Source: an uncultured Lachnospiraceae bacterium (lineage in GTDB: Bacteria; Bacillota; Clostridia; Lachnospirales; Lachnospiraceae). Taken from it: a stretch of DNA of 39,116 nt. Of this stretch, positions 7,203 to 14,579 are shown piece after piece. The notes beneath the pieces were generated by a model. The model was not told the origin of the DNA. It saw only the letters and a program-made list of their open reading frames with translations, and did not search any database. The position numbers were made by a program, and so were the translations under genes. The DNA lies in assembly GCA_944380025.1 (NCBI GenBank), contig CALWGL010000002.1, forward strand, positions 1 through 39,116, written 5' to 3'. Positions within the stretch are counted from its first letter, which is position 1, and every line of letters begins with the position of its first letter.

Positions 7203-9554
7203 TTATTCCGCCGCGCTGTTCCCGGATGAGCTCTCCGGGAAAGGCCCGCTCTCCTGCACAGCCTGTACGGGATTGCCCCCGGTCTTTTTCGGCCTTCTGC
7301 GTCTGCGCCGGCGCTTCTTCTTCGTTTCCGCGGCTTCCCCGCCGGAGAGGCCCGCTCCGGTATCAGCCATTTTCCTGCCTTCCGCTTTCCTGTCAGCCGC
7401 CTTCAGGCCTTCCGCTTTTAAGTCTTCCTCTTTTCTATCGGCCGCTTTCAGGCCTTCCTCTTTTCTATCGGCCGCCCTCAGGCCTTCCTCTTTCGCTCTG
7501 CCTTTTCTTCTGCCGCCCCTTTCCGGCCGCTTCTTTCCTTTTCCGCGTTTTCCCGCTTCGTCCGCGCCTCTGTCAGCTCCAGCCGCCGCTCTGCGGCGGG
7601 CAAACAGGCCCCTGCTCCCCTTCATCTGCGCGTAGCAGGCGTCGCAGATACGGCCCTGCGCGCCCAGGGGAAGGAGCGCGCCGCAGTACTGACATTTGCG
7701 GATGTAGTCCTTCTTGTCGCGGGTCAGGTAACGCATGATGGTCTCTTCCGTTTTTTCCCGCTCCGTGTCCAGGCGCTCCGTGTCGATCTCCTTTCCCAGA
7801 CGGACAGAAAACTGGTAATAGAGATCCAGCATTTTATAAAAGGTCTCGTATTTCATCAGCCCCTTGTCGCTGCACATCATCAGGGACGGAAAATGCAGGG
7901 AAACGTCCGCCGTATAGGTCTTGCAGTAATAGAGCCACAGATCCACGATATCCCGGTTCTTGATGTCCAGAGAGCAGGTGAGCATCCGGTAGAGCATGTG
8001 CTTGTCCTCAAAGCCGTCGATCTCCTTCCGGTCGCGGAAGGCTTTTTCATAGAGGAAAAGCACCTCCTCAATGCTGATCTTCTCAAAGGGAGCCGGGGTT
8101 TCCACGCTTTTCCAGATCTTCAGGACCGCGTCCAGAGGCTCGTCCATGTCCAGAAGCACCTGAGGGAAGCCCAGGCTCACATGGGTGATCTCCGGCTCCG
8201 GCTCGTCAAAATGGGCGCGGATGAATTCCAGTCCCTCCTCTCCCACGGCGCTCACATAGCCGGTATCGTAGATGCCGAAGCGCCCGGCCCGGCCCGCGAT
8301 CTGGCGGATCTCCGAGGTTTTTAAGGGGCGGGTCTTTCTGCCGTCAAATTTGTCCGTCTGAATGAAAACGATCCTTTTTACCGGAAGATTCAGCCCCATG
8401 CCGATGGCGTCCGTGGAGACCACCACCTTCGTCTGATGGCCGGAAAAAAGGCGGATCTGCCGGCGGCGGATCTCCGGCGGCAGGCTTCCGTAGATCACGC
8501 TGGCGCGCATGCCTCCCCGCTCCAGCCGTCCCGCGATATCCAGAACGGCCCGCTTGGTGAACACGATCAGCGCGTCCCCTTCCTGCACGTCCTCCGGAAA
8601 ACGGACGGGAACGTCCTCGCAGACCAGGGCGGTCTTGCGCTCATAACGGTGGATCTCATAAGTATCTTCGCAGAGATCGATCAGGTGCGTGACCACCCGC
8701 TCGGCGGCGGGACTCATGCACACATGGACCTCCGGCGCGCGGACGCCGAGAATGGCCCTGGTCCAGGAATGTCCCCGGTCCGGGTCGGCGATCATCTGCG
8801 CCTCATCGATCACGGCCACCTCATAGCTCTGGTCGATGTCCAGCATCTCCACGGTGGAGGAGGTGATGCGGCTGTTGTCCTCGTAGATCCGTTCCTCTCC
8901 CGTGAGCATGGTACAGGGGATGCCGGCGTCCTTGATCTTTTCATAGACCTCCAGCGCCAGCAGTCTGAGCGGCCCCAGATATACGCCGCTTTCCGCCTGG
9001 CGCAGACGTTCCAGCGCCTGATAGGTCTTTCCGCAGTTGGTTGGCCCCACATGCAGCACAAAGTGCCGCTTCATCTGGCGGGTTTCCTGAAACTCCGTCT
9101 CCGGCCGGGCGGGGACCATGTCGATGATCTGTCCCCGGATCCCCGCGCCCGCAAAGCTCGCCGCCAGCCTCCCCATGGTGCGCTGGCAGATCTCATAGGG
9201 CTTTTCCTCCCGGAGATATTCCAGGAAGCGGGCGGTGATCAGCTCCCGGTCCTCCGGCCGCATGGTTTCCAGATCCAGGCGCACCAGCTCCTCCAGCAGC
9301 AGATCCCGGATCTTCATGATGGCGAAGCGGTTCTCCTCCCGGAAGGAAAAATAAGCCAGGTTTCTCAGCTGCCGGTGAAATTCCTCCAGATGCGCCTGGG
9401 AAAGGCGTCCCCTGGGAGCCTGCATATCCTCAAGCAGCCGGTCGATCCGCTGCTCATAGGTTTTCTTTCCTTCGTTGTTCTTCTTTTTATATGCCCGGGA
9501 CCAGTCTCTGTACTGATTGAAATAAAACTGGACCAGCTTTTCCTTCTGTACCAT
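7203..9554 (-). CDS. SUV3-like DExH-box RNA/DNA helicase with zinc-ribbon and basic repeat tail
   Basis: A 783-aa superfamily 2 helicase. Walker A is GPTNCGKT (residues 170-177), motif II is DEAQ (250-253), and motif VI is QIAGRAGRFG (417-426), the SUV3 version. A helical N-terminal domain precedes the core. After the helicase come CQYC and CDAC (about 627-645), a likely four-cysteine zinc ribbon, then a Lys/Arg/Glu-rich tail with repeats of AADRKEEGLK and an RRRRRRRPKK run. SUV3 proteins unwind RNA in RNA turnover; bacterial members of this kind are little studied. GCAGGAACG precedes the ATG. It follows the MATE gene by 116 bp on the same strand. Confidence 0.85.
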   Translation of the reverse strand: MVQKEKLVQFYFNQYRDWSRAYKKKNNEGKKTYEQRIDRLLEDMQAPRGRLSQAHLEEFHRQLRNLAYFSFREENRFAIMKIRDLLLEELVRLDLETMRPEDRELITARFLEYLREEKPYEICQRTMGRLAASFAGAGIRGQIIDMVPARPETEFQETRQMKRHFVLHVGPTNCGKTYQALERLRQAESGVYLGPLRLLALEVYEKIKDAGIPCTMLTGEERIYEDNSRITSSTVEMLDIDQSYEVAVIDEAQMIADPDRGHSWTRAILGVRAPEVHVCMSPAAERVVTHLIDLCEDTYEIHRYERKTALVCEDVPVRFPEDVQEGDALIVFTKRAVLDIAGRLERGGMRASVIYGSLPPEIRRRQIRLFSGHQTKVVVSTDAIGMGLNLPVKRIVFIQTDKFDGRKTRPLKTSEIRQIAGRAGRFGIYDTGYVSAVGEEGLEFIRAHFDEPEPEITHVSLGFPQVLLDMDEPLDAVLKIWKSVETPAPFEKISIEEVLFLYEKAFRDRKEIDGFEDKHMLYRMLTCSLDIKNRDIVDLWLYYCKTYTADVSLHFPSLMMCSDKGLMKYETFYKMLDLYYQFSVRLGKEIDTERLDTEREKTEETIMRYLTRDKKDYIRKCQYCGALLPLGAQGRICDACYAQMKGSRGLFARRRAAAGADRGADEAGKRGKGKKRPERGGRRKGRAKEEGLRAADRKEEGLKAADRKEEDLKAEGLKAADRKAEGRKMADTGAGLSGGEAAETKKKRRRRRRRPKKTGGNPVQAVQESGPFPESSSGNSAAE
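7372..7500. repeat. In-frame degenerate repeats in the helicase tail
   Basis: Imperfect repeats of about 21-36 bp encode AADRKEEGLK, AADRKEEDLK and AADRKAEGRK on the minus strand. The near-identical units suggest recent slippage expansion and probable length variation between strains. Confidence 0.6.
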
Positions 9555-9670
9555 AAACGTTCCTGCCGGGCCGCCCCGCGGCCCTCTTTCTTTCTTTTTG
9601 TCAATGCCTTCCGGCGGGCTCCACCCTTTTTATGCGCCGCGTCCTCACGCTCCGACGGGCTTCTTCCTTT

Positions 9671-11083
9671 TCACGGGCCCTGTACGAATCTCTTTTTCCA
9701 GGCGCCGTCCCGGCTCCCTGCGCCTTTCAGGAACCGGCGCCCCAGCAGCAGACAGCGGGTCACATTGTCTCCCACCATACACACCCACACCAGCTCCAGT
9801 CCGGCGTGGAGAAAAATCACGCAGAGACAGGTTCCCGCAATCCGCACGCCCCACATGGAAATGATGGAGAACACGAAAGGCGCTCTGGTATCCCCGATTC
9901 CGTTAAAGACGCCCTCAAAAATGATCAGGGCGGCGAACATGGGCTCGGAAACCGCCACGATCCGCAGCACCGTGATCCCTCCGGCGATGACCTGCGCATC
10001 CTCCGTAAACAGAGACATCATCACTCCCGGAAAGGCGAACAGCAGCGCGCCCGTGATGGTCATCAGAAGGACCGCGATGGCCGCGATGGTTTTCGTCACC
10101 TGTCTGAATTCCCTTTCGTCCCGCTTTCCCAGGGCGTTGCCCGCCATGGTGGAGGCGGCCGCCTGCATGCCGTAGCCGGGAATGTAAAAGGCCTGTTCCG
10201 CGGTGATGGCGATGGAATGGGTAGCAAGGGCCAGCGTGCCAAGCCGCGTCACCAGAGAGGTGAAAACCACCTGCCCCAGACAGGCGCTGATCCGCTCCAT
10301 GGCCACAGGCGTGCCGATCCGCAGGCATTTGGCCGCAAGTGTCCGGTCAAACCGCAGCGGATGTCCCTTCGGGGAAAGGATCGGATTTTTCCAGTATACC
10401 ACGATCATGAAAATGCCGCCCACGCAGTAGGCCACGGCCGTTCCGATGGCCGCTCCCACAACGCCCAGCCCCGCGCCGGGGATCGTCACCGTCAGCCCGC
10501 AAAACCGCACGGGCCGGGTGGCATAGATCAGGAAAAAATTGAACACAATATTGGTCAGGTTCATGAGGATGTTTGCCGTCATGGGACTTCTGGTATCGCC
10601 CGCCCCGCGCATGACGCTTCCCAGAATGACGGAGAAGGCGCGGAAGATCATGGGCGAACAGCAGATGGCAAAATACAGGGACGCGTCCCGGTACAGCTCC
10701 GGCTCCGCCCCAAGCCACCTGGGCAGAAAAGGGCTGATCCCCACCATGAGAAGGCCAAGGACGAGTCCCAGGACCACGGCGAAATACAGCGACTGAACGC
10801 CGTACCGCCTGGCCTTTTCCTTCTCCCCCGCTCCGATGGATTCCGCGATGCTGGAAAGCACGCCGATCCCCATGGCAAAAAGAGGGGCGTTCACCAGCCA
10901 GGTCATGGTGCTGGTCAGCCCCACCGAAGCGGAGGCCTGCGCGCCCAGCCTGCCTACCATGGCCGTGTCGATGTACTGCACCAGCGTCTGCAGCGCCTGC
11001 TCCACCACCGCGGGCCAGGACAGGTAAAAAATGGTTTGAAAAATGCTTCTGTTTTCCCGGTAATAGCTCCTGATTCTGTTCAC
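9671..11083 (-). CDS. MATE-family multidrug and cation efflux transporter
   Basis: A 470-aa membrane protein with about 12 hydrophobic helices. The N-terminal half has IFYLSWPAVVEQALQTLVQYIDTAMVGRLG, the usual MATE first helix and loop, and the second half repeats it (RIGTPVAMERISACLGQVVFTSLVTRLG). MATE proteins export drugs or metabolites using Na+ or H+ gradients. The start is a GTG at 11083 with AAGGAAG upstream. A 17-bp-spaced promoter lies at 11178-11206. It is the first gene of the minus-strand run that continues into the helicase. The drug specificity cannot be read. Confidence 0.9.
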   Translation of the reverse strand: MNRIRSYYRENRSIFQTIFYLSWPAVVEQALQTLVQYIDTAMVGRLGAQASASVGLTSTMTWLVNAPLFAMGIGVLSSIAESIGAGEKEKARRYGVQSLYFAVVLGLVLGLLMVGISPFLPRWLGAEPELYRDASLYFAICCSPMIFRAFSVILGSVMRGAGDTRSPMTANILMNLTNIVFNFFLIYATRPVRFCGLTVTIPGAGLGVVGAAIGTAVAYCVGGIFMIVVYWKNPILSPKGHPLRFDRTLAAKCLRIGTPVAMERISACLGQVVFTSLVTRLGTLALATHSIAITAEQAFYIPGYGMQAAASTMAGNALGKRDEREFRQVTKTIAAIAVLLMTITGALLFAFPGVMMSLFTEDAQVIAGGITVLRIVAVSEPMFAALIIFEGVFNGIGDTRAPFVFSIISMWGVRIAGTCLCVIFLHAGLELVWVCMVGDNVTRCLLLGRRFLKGAGSRDGAWKKRFVQGP

Positions 11084-11177
11084 TGCACTTCGACTTCCTT
11101 TGTATCCGTTTCCTTACGGCTCCCCTGCCGCCCTCTGCCCGCAGGGCGCCGCTTCTCAGAAAGCCGCTCTGAAATGT

Positions 11178-11206
11178 ATTCTACCCGTTATTTGGAATAC
11201 AGTCAA
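11178..11206 (-). promoter_or_regulatory. Promoter of the MATE-helicase operon
   Basis: On the minus strand TTGACT (11206-11201), a 17-bp spacer, and TAGAAT (11183-11178). It lies back to back with the bile salt hydrolase promoter, only 1 bp away. Confidence 0.65.
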
Positions 11207-11207
11207 C

Positions 11208-11236
11208 TTGTTAGTCCCGGCAGAAACGGGTATCAT
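11208..11236 (+). promoter_or_regulatory. Promoter of the bile salt hydrolase gene
   Basis: TTGTTA (11208-11213), a 17-bp spacer and TATCAT (11231-11236). The transcript would have a leader of about 115 nt containing the threefold repeat at 11242-11286. Confidence 0.5.
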
Positions 11237-11241
11237 AAAGG

Positions 11242-11286
11242 CATCCAAGGAAAACGTATCCACGGAAAATGGATCCATGGAAAATC
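11242..11286. repeat. Three 15-bp tandem repeats in the bile salt hydrolase leader
   Basis: Three consecutive units of the form ATCCA-N-GGAAAA plus three variable bases, with N being A, C and T in turn. They lie just downstream of the -10 box, in the untranslated leader, and could bind a regulator or simply be slippage products. Confidence 0.6.
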
Positions 11287-11359
11287 TGTCTGCGGAGGGC
11301 AGGTGAAAGGAGCCGATGCTCAGAAAGAAGCGTTTCCTGCGCTTCGGAAAGAGGTAGAT

Positions 11360-12355
11360 ATGTGTACAAGCATCACAGTTTTTCAGGGAGGCGGATACTT
11401 TGGCCGCAACCTGGATCTGGAATATTCCTTCGGGGAGCAGCCGGTCGTCATGCCGCGCCGGTTTCCCCTGCATTTTCACAGGCTGCCGGATATGGACAGC
11501 CATTTCGCCATGGTCGGGATGGCAAACGTGGCGGAAAATTATCCGCTCTACGCGGAGGCGGCCAACGAAAAGGGCCTCTACATGGCGGGGCTGAATTTTC
11601 CGGGAAACGCCTGGTATGAGGGAGACATCCCCGAAGGCTGCTCCGCCGCCGCCCCCTGGGAGCTGATCCCCTGGATCCTCGGCTCCTGCGAAAATCTGGC
11701 GCAGGCCAGAAAGAAGCTTTCCCGCTTCCGGCCGCTGGCAGCTCCCTTCGCCCTTTCCCGCCCGGCCGGCGCCGTCCTGCCTTTGGCTTCGCTGCACTGG
11801 CACATCGCGGACCGGACGGGCGCTCTGGTGCTGGAAGCCACAAAGGACGGCGTGTTCCTTTATGACGATCCGGTGGGCGTCCTCACCAACAACCCGCCCT
11901 TCCCTTTTCATCAGATGAATCTGAATCAGTATCAGACCCTGTCCGCGCGGCCTGCCGAAAACCGTTTTTCCTCTGCCGCCCCGCTGAAAGCGTTCGGGCA
12001 GGGGATGGGGGCCATCGGCCTTCCGGGTGACGCTTCTCCCGCCTCCCGCTATGTGAAGGCGGCCTTTCATAAGCTGAACGCGCCGGATCGGGAAACGGAG
12101 GACGAACAGGTCTCCCAGTTCTTCCATCTGCTGGATTCCGTGGCCATGGTGCGCGGAAGCGTGGTCACGGAGGAAGGGCGCTTCGATATCACCACCTATT
12201 CCTGCTGCATCAGCGTGCAAAAGGGGATCTACTATTATAAGACCAGTGAAAACAGCCGCATCCGCGCGGTGCGTCTGTTCGGGGAAAACCTGAACGCAGA
12301 GGAGCTTCTGCTTTTCCCTCTCTGCGAAAAGCAGGATATCCGGTTCCTGAACTGA
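11360..12355 (+). CDS. bsh: Choloylglycine (bile salt) hydrolase-like Ntn amidase
   Basis: A 331-aa N-terminal nucleophile hydrolase. The protein starts MCTSIT, so removal of Met exposes the catalytic Cys2. Other active-site residues are in place: Arg16 and Asp19 in GRNLDLEY, Asn83 in LNFPGNAWY, Asn178 in TNNPPFP and Arg230 in SRYVKAAF. The blocks YPLYAEAANEKGL and MAGLNFPGNA are typical of clostridial bile salt hydrolases, which split glycine or taurine from conjugated bile acids in the gut; penicillin V acylases share the fold. Length matches the family (about 325-330 aa). GAAAGAGGT precedes the ATG. There is no signal peptide, as expected for an intracellular enzyme. It converges on the retron locus. 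Confidence 0.85.
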   Translation: MCTSITVFQGGGYFGRNLDLEYSFGEQPVVMPRRFPLHFHRLPDMDSHFAMVGMANVAENYPLYAEAANEKGLYMAGLNFPGNAWYEGDIPEGCSAAAPWELIPWILGSCENLAQARKKLSRFRPLAAPFALSRPAGAVLPLASLHWHIADRTGALVLEATKDGVFLYDDPVGVLTNNPPFPFHQMNLNQYQTLSARPAENRFSSAAPLKAFGQGMGAIGLPGDASPASRYVKAAFHKLNAPDRETEDEQVSQFFHLLDSVAMVRGSVVTEEGRFDITTYSCCISVQKGIYYYKTSENSRIRAVRLFGENLNAEELLLFPLCEKQDIRFLN

Positions 12356-12395
12356 AGCCGTTTATCCCGCAAGAAGTCCTTCCGCCCGCTGCCGG

Positions 12396-12920
12396 CTACG
12401 CCAGGACCGTCATCAGCAGGATCCCGAACAGACCGATCCCCGCCCCGACGGGCAGAAGGATCAGCCACAAAAGACGCAGGCTCTGCAGGGAACCGCAGAA
12501 CGCCTTTTCCGGCTTTCCCGGCACATAATGCACCTCCATGGCGCTGCCGGCCGGGAACCAGTCCCGGACCGGATCCACATGGTTCAGGCAGTGCCGGGAA
12601 GCGTAGCAGTGCAGAACGTATTTCTCATCCAGCACCCAGTCCGCTTCCGCTTTTTTCACACTGTTATAACAGACGGCCGTATACCGCTGTTCGCACCGCA
12701 GGCGTTTTCCTTCCGCCGTATATTCCACCACGGCGCAGGGATAGCGCACGGAAACGTTTTCCGTGCTGCTTTGCCGCCATTTATGGGATACCACGGTTCC
12801 CATCACGCTTCCGCTGTAGCGGTATTTTCTGGTCTCGTCCCAGATCAGGATGCCGAACGCCGCCAGGCAGAACAGAAGTCCTATCACCAGGATCCAAAAT
12901 CCTGCTTCCTGATTCGTCAT
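12396..12920 (-). CDS. Two-helix membrane protein (DUF3592-like), coupled to the retron RT
   Basis: A 174-aa protein with one hydrophobic segment at each end (about residues 8-28, GFWILVIGLLFCLAAFGILIW, and 148-170) and a soluble middle domain of about 115 residues containing YPCAVVEYTAEGKRL and WFPAGSAMEVHYVPGKP. This arrangement matches the DUF3592 group. The start is the ATG at 12920 with GGGGAGGAAAAAAC upstream. It overlaps the reverse transcriptase stop by 4 bp (ATGA), so the two are translated together. Some retrons, such as Ec48, use a small two-transmembrane protein downstream of the RT as toxic effector. By position and topology this could be one, but DUF3592 proteins also occur alone, so the role is inference. 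Confidence 0.6.
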   Translation of the reverse strand: MTNQEAGFWILVIGLLFCLAAFGILIWDETRKYRYSGSVMGTVVSHKWRQSSTENVSVRYPCAVVEYTAEGKRLRCEQRYTAVCYNSVKKAEADWVLDEKYVLHCYASRHCLNHVDPVRDWFPAGSAMEVHYVPGKPEKAFCGSLQSLRLLWLILLPVGAGIGLFGILLMTVLA

Positions 12921-14080
12921 GTTTTTTCCTCCCCTGTCCTTTCGTCTTCCCCGCCCCGCATCTGCCATGCGGCCGCGGCCCGGAGCATCTCTCCGCATGC
13001 CTCCCGGTATCCCAGAAACTCCCGGTTCTCCGGCTCCATCTGCAGCACGTACCCGATCCGTCCCCGCAGCGACTGCAGGAAGGCGTACTCTTCTGCGGCT
13101 GTCTCCGCTTCTCTTTCCGCTTCCGTTTCCGCCTTCCCTGCCCGTTCCGCCTCTGCTTTCCCTTCCGCCTTCCTTTCCGCTTCCGTTTCCGATTTCCTTT
13201 CCGCTTCCGTCCCGTCCAGCTTTCCCGCAGCTCTCAGATGCTCCCGCACGCCGAATTTTGTGCAGTAATACATTTCCTGCCGGATCCTCCTGCGGTACGC
13301 GGCGTCCGTCCGGACACGGTCGTTTACCACAAGCCCCGTAACGCTCTGCCGCATCCCCTGCCTGGCCATGACCGTCTTTTTCCGGTTCACTTCAAAGCCC
13401 ATGACTCTCAGAAAGCCCTCCGCCCTGCGGAAAACCTCCTTCCCATCGAACGATCCGGAAAAAGCCAGATCGTCGCAGTAGCGGGTATAGGCGATCTGCC
13501 GCTCTTCACACCATTTTCCCATGAAATCGTCAAAGGGCTTCATCACCAGGTTGGAAATGGCCGGCGACGTGGGAGCTCCCTGAGGAAGCCGGTCGTAACA
13601 GCAGCACAGATGGGTCAGCAGCCCCGCGGCCGCCGGCGGAAACAGGCTCTCCGGAAACGCCGCCACATACACCCTCGGAAAAAGGATGCTGTCAAAAAAG
13701 TCCCGGATGTCCAGCTTCAGAAGGATTTTGTCCTTTTCCCCGCCCGCATGAGGCGCGGCATTGTCAAGCGGCGACAGCCCCCGCCGGTAGGCGCAGGCGT
13801 GGGCGGATACGCTGCGTCCGTCCAGACAGTGATGCAGGATATTCCTCTGCACGCTCTTCAACAGCCCGTCCGGCACCAGAAGCCTGCGGCTTCCGCCGTT
13901 TTTCTTCGGGATCCGCGCCCTCCGGTAATGACGTTCCGTGTGGTTGCTCAGGGCATACAGCAGGGAAAGCTGCGCCTCCCCGCTCATGCGCTCCCGCATG
14001 CCGGCGGGAAGCAGGTTCAGGGACAGGATAAATTCCTTTTCCTGCTGCGTGCCGCAGTATTTCCAGAACTGACCGCTCAT
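12917..14080 (-). CDS. Retron-type reverse transcriptase
   Basis: A 387-aa RNA-directed DNA polymerase. Residues 107-111 are NAAPH, the NAxxH motif characteristic of retron RTs; motif A is LKLDIRDFFDSI (121-132), then LPQGAPTSPAISN (165-177), the catalytic YCDD (201-204, Cys in place of the common Ala) and VTG (247-249), the second retron hallmark. No maturase or integrase domain follows. Residues about 291-330 are a low-complexity EAERK-type insertion in the thumb region. The start is the ATG at 14080, supported by GGGAGGCAGGT; upstream codons in frame cover the hairpin region. Retron RTs make multicopy single-stranded DNA from an adjacent RNA and act in anti-phage defence with an effector. 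Here the partner is probably the overlapping membrane protein. Confidence 0.9.
   Translation of the reverse strand: MSGQFWKYCGTQQEKEFILSLNLLPAGMRERMSGEAQLSLLYALSNHTERHYRRARIPKKNGGSRRLLVPDGLLKSVQRNILHHCLDGRSVSAHACAYRRGLSPLDNAAPHAGGEKDKILLKLDIRDFFDSILFPRVYVAAFPESLFPPAAAGLLTHLCCCYDRLPQGAPTSPAISNLVMKPFDDFMGKWCEERQIAYTRYCDDLAFSGSFDGKEVFRRAEGFLRVMGFEVNRKKTVMARQGMRQSVTGLVVNDRVRTDAAYRRRIRQEMYYCTKFGVREHLRAAGKLDGTEAERKSETEAERKAEGKAEAERAGKAETEAEREAETAAEEYAFLQSLRGRIGYVLQMEPENREFLGYREACGEMLRAAAAWQMRGGEDERTGEEKT
13091..13210. repeat. Low-complexity EAERK-coding repeats inside the RT gene
   Basis: About 120 bp of near-repetitive purine-rich coding sequence (minus strand) encode repeats such as TEAERK, AEGKAEAER and AETEAERE. 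The expansion keeps frame and lies after the VTG motif, in the segment that normally forms the thumb. Confidence 0.6.
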
Positions 14081-14113
14081 ACCTGCCTCCCTTTTCTTGT
14101 TTCTCCGGCTCCG

Positions 14114-14135
14114 GAGCCCGCCCTCCGGCGGGCTC
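14114..14135 (-). promoter_or_regulatory. Stable hairpin just upstream of the RT ribosome binding site
   Basis: A perfect 9-bp GC-rich stem GAGCCCGCC/GGCGGGCTC with a 4-nt loop lies between the 3' end of the candidate retron RNA and the RT start. It could limit translation of the RT or protect the RNA end. A competing CTCCGG/CCGGAG stem overlaps it. Confidence 0.5.
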
Positions 14136-14148
14136 TGAATCCGAAGCC

Positions 14149-14376
14149 AAATCCCCTTCCGGCACAATACGCTGATTCCGCAGAATGCGCAGGGGTACAG
14201 CCGAAGGCGGCAACACAATCCGCGAAGCGGAATTGTGCGTTGTACCCTGAAGCAGGCTGCGGTGCAGGCCATCCTGCCTTCTCCCGATCCTGTCTCCCGG
14301 CGGCGACTCGCCGCCGGTCCGAAGCTTTGCGCAGCCCTGACGTCTGCCTCCGGTTTCTCTGCCGGCAGGGGATTTC
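14149..14376 (-). ncRNA. Candidate retron msr-msd RNA
   Basis: On the minus strand the segment starts with AAATCCCCT (14375-14367) and ends with AGGGGATTT (14157-14149), a perfect 9-bp inverted repeat in the a1/a2 position, 69 bp before the RT start. A G directly follows a1 (14366), where retrons place the branching guanosine. Then come a small CCGG stem, a strong CCGGCGGC/GCCGCCGG hairpin, GCAGG/CCTGC, and a branched stem CAGGGTACA/TGTACCC-CTG enclosing CACAATTCCGC/GCGGATTGTG and GCCG/CGGC hairpins. Size (228 nt) and order suit a retron. An extended -10 promoter would start transcription at about 14376. The fold was made by eye, and the branched msd is unusual. Confidence 0.5.
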
Positions 14377-14382
14377 TTTTTC

Positions 14383-14411
14383 AACATATCACAAAACCAG
14401 CCATATGAAAA
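14383..14411 (-). promoter_or_regulatory. Extended -10 promoter of the retron
   Basis: On the minus strand TGA-TATGTT (14391-14383) is an extended -10 element; a weak TTTTCA (14411-14406) lies 17 bp upstream. Predicted initiation falls at about 14376, at the edge of the a1 repeat. Confidence 0.5.
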
Positions 14412-14448
14412 GCCCCCTCTGTCCCGTCCGCTGCGGGGAGAGAGGGGG
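14408..14448 (-). terminator. Intrinsic terminator upstream of the retron
   Basis: Minus strand: CCCCCTCT pairs with AGAGGGGG, then after one mismatch TCCC with GGGA, and the stem is followed by CTTTTC. It would stop transcripts coming from the repeat array or ddh and isolate the retron transcript. Confidence 0.6.
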
Positions 14449-14492
14449 GGATATTGAGGTAAGAATAGGATTCATGTGCCGAAGGATCCGGG

Positions 14493-14550
14493 TATGATAT
14501 CTCTGCATGATATTTCTATATGATATCTCTGCATAATGAAATCTCTGCAT
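14493..14550. repeat. Short degenerate tandem repeats (TGATATCTCTGCA)
   Basis: Four adjoining variants of TGATATCTCTGCA, two of them identical, one shortened to TGATATTTCTA and one reading TGAAATCTCTGCA. They lie between the retron terminator and the large phased array. No function can be assigned. Confidence 0.5.
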
Positions 14551-14579
14551 GCTATCCTGACAGAGCGCCCCGGCAGGCT

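Noticed and set aside
8436-10175. Plus-strand frame of 579 codons opposite the helicase
   Set aside because: An open antisense frame in GC-rich DNA spanning the ends of two minus-strand genes with solid family assignment.
9632-12355. Very long plus-strand frame of 907 codons ending with the bile salt hydrolase
   Set aside because: The first 576 codons are antisense to the MATE gene and intergenic sequence; the real start is the Met before the catalytic Cys at 11360.
12917-14080. Group II intron or diversity-generating retroelement RT
   Set aside because: There is no maturase or HNH domain, no intron-like RNA, no template/variable repeat pair, and the NAxxH and VTG motifs point to retrons.
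13238-14497. Plus-strand frame of 419 codons opposite the RT
   Set aside because: It mirrors the RT gene, whose motifs are clear on the other strand; the translation is low-complexity and Arg/His/Pro-rich.
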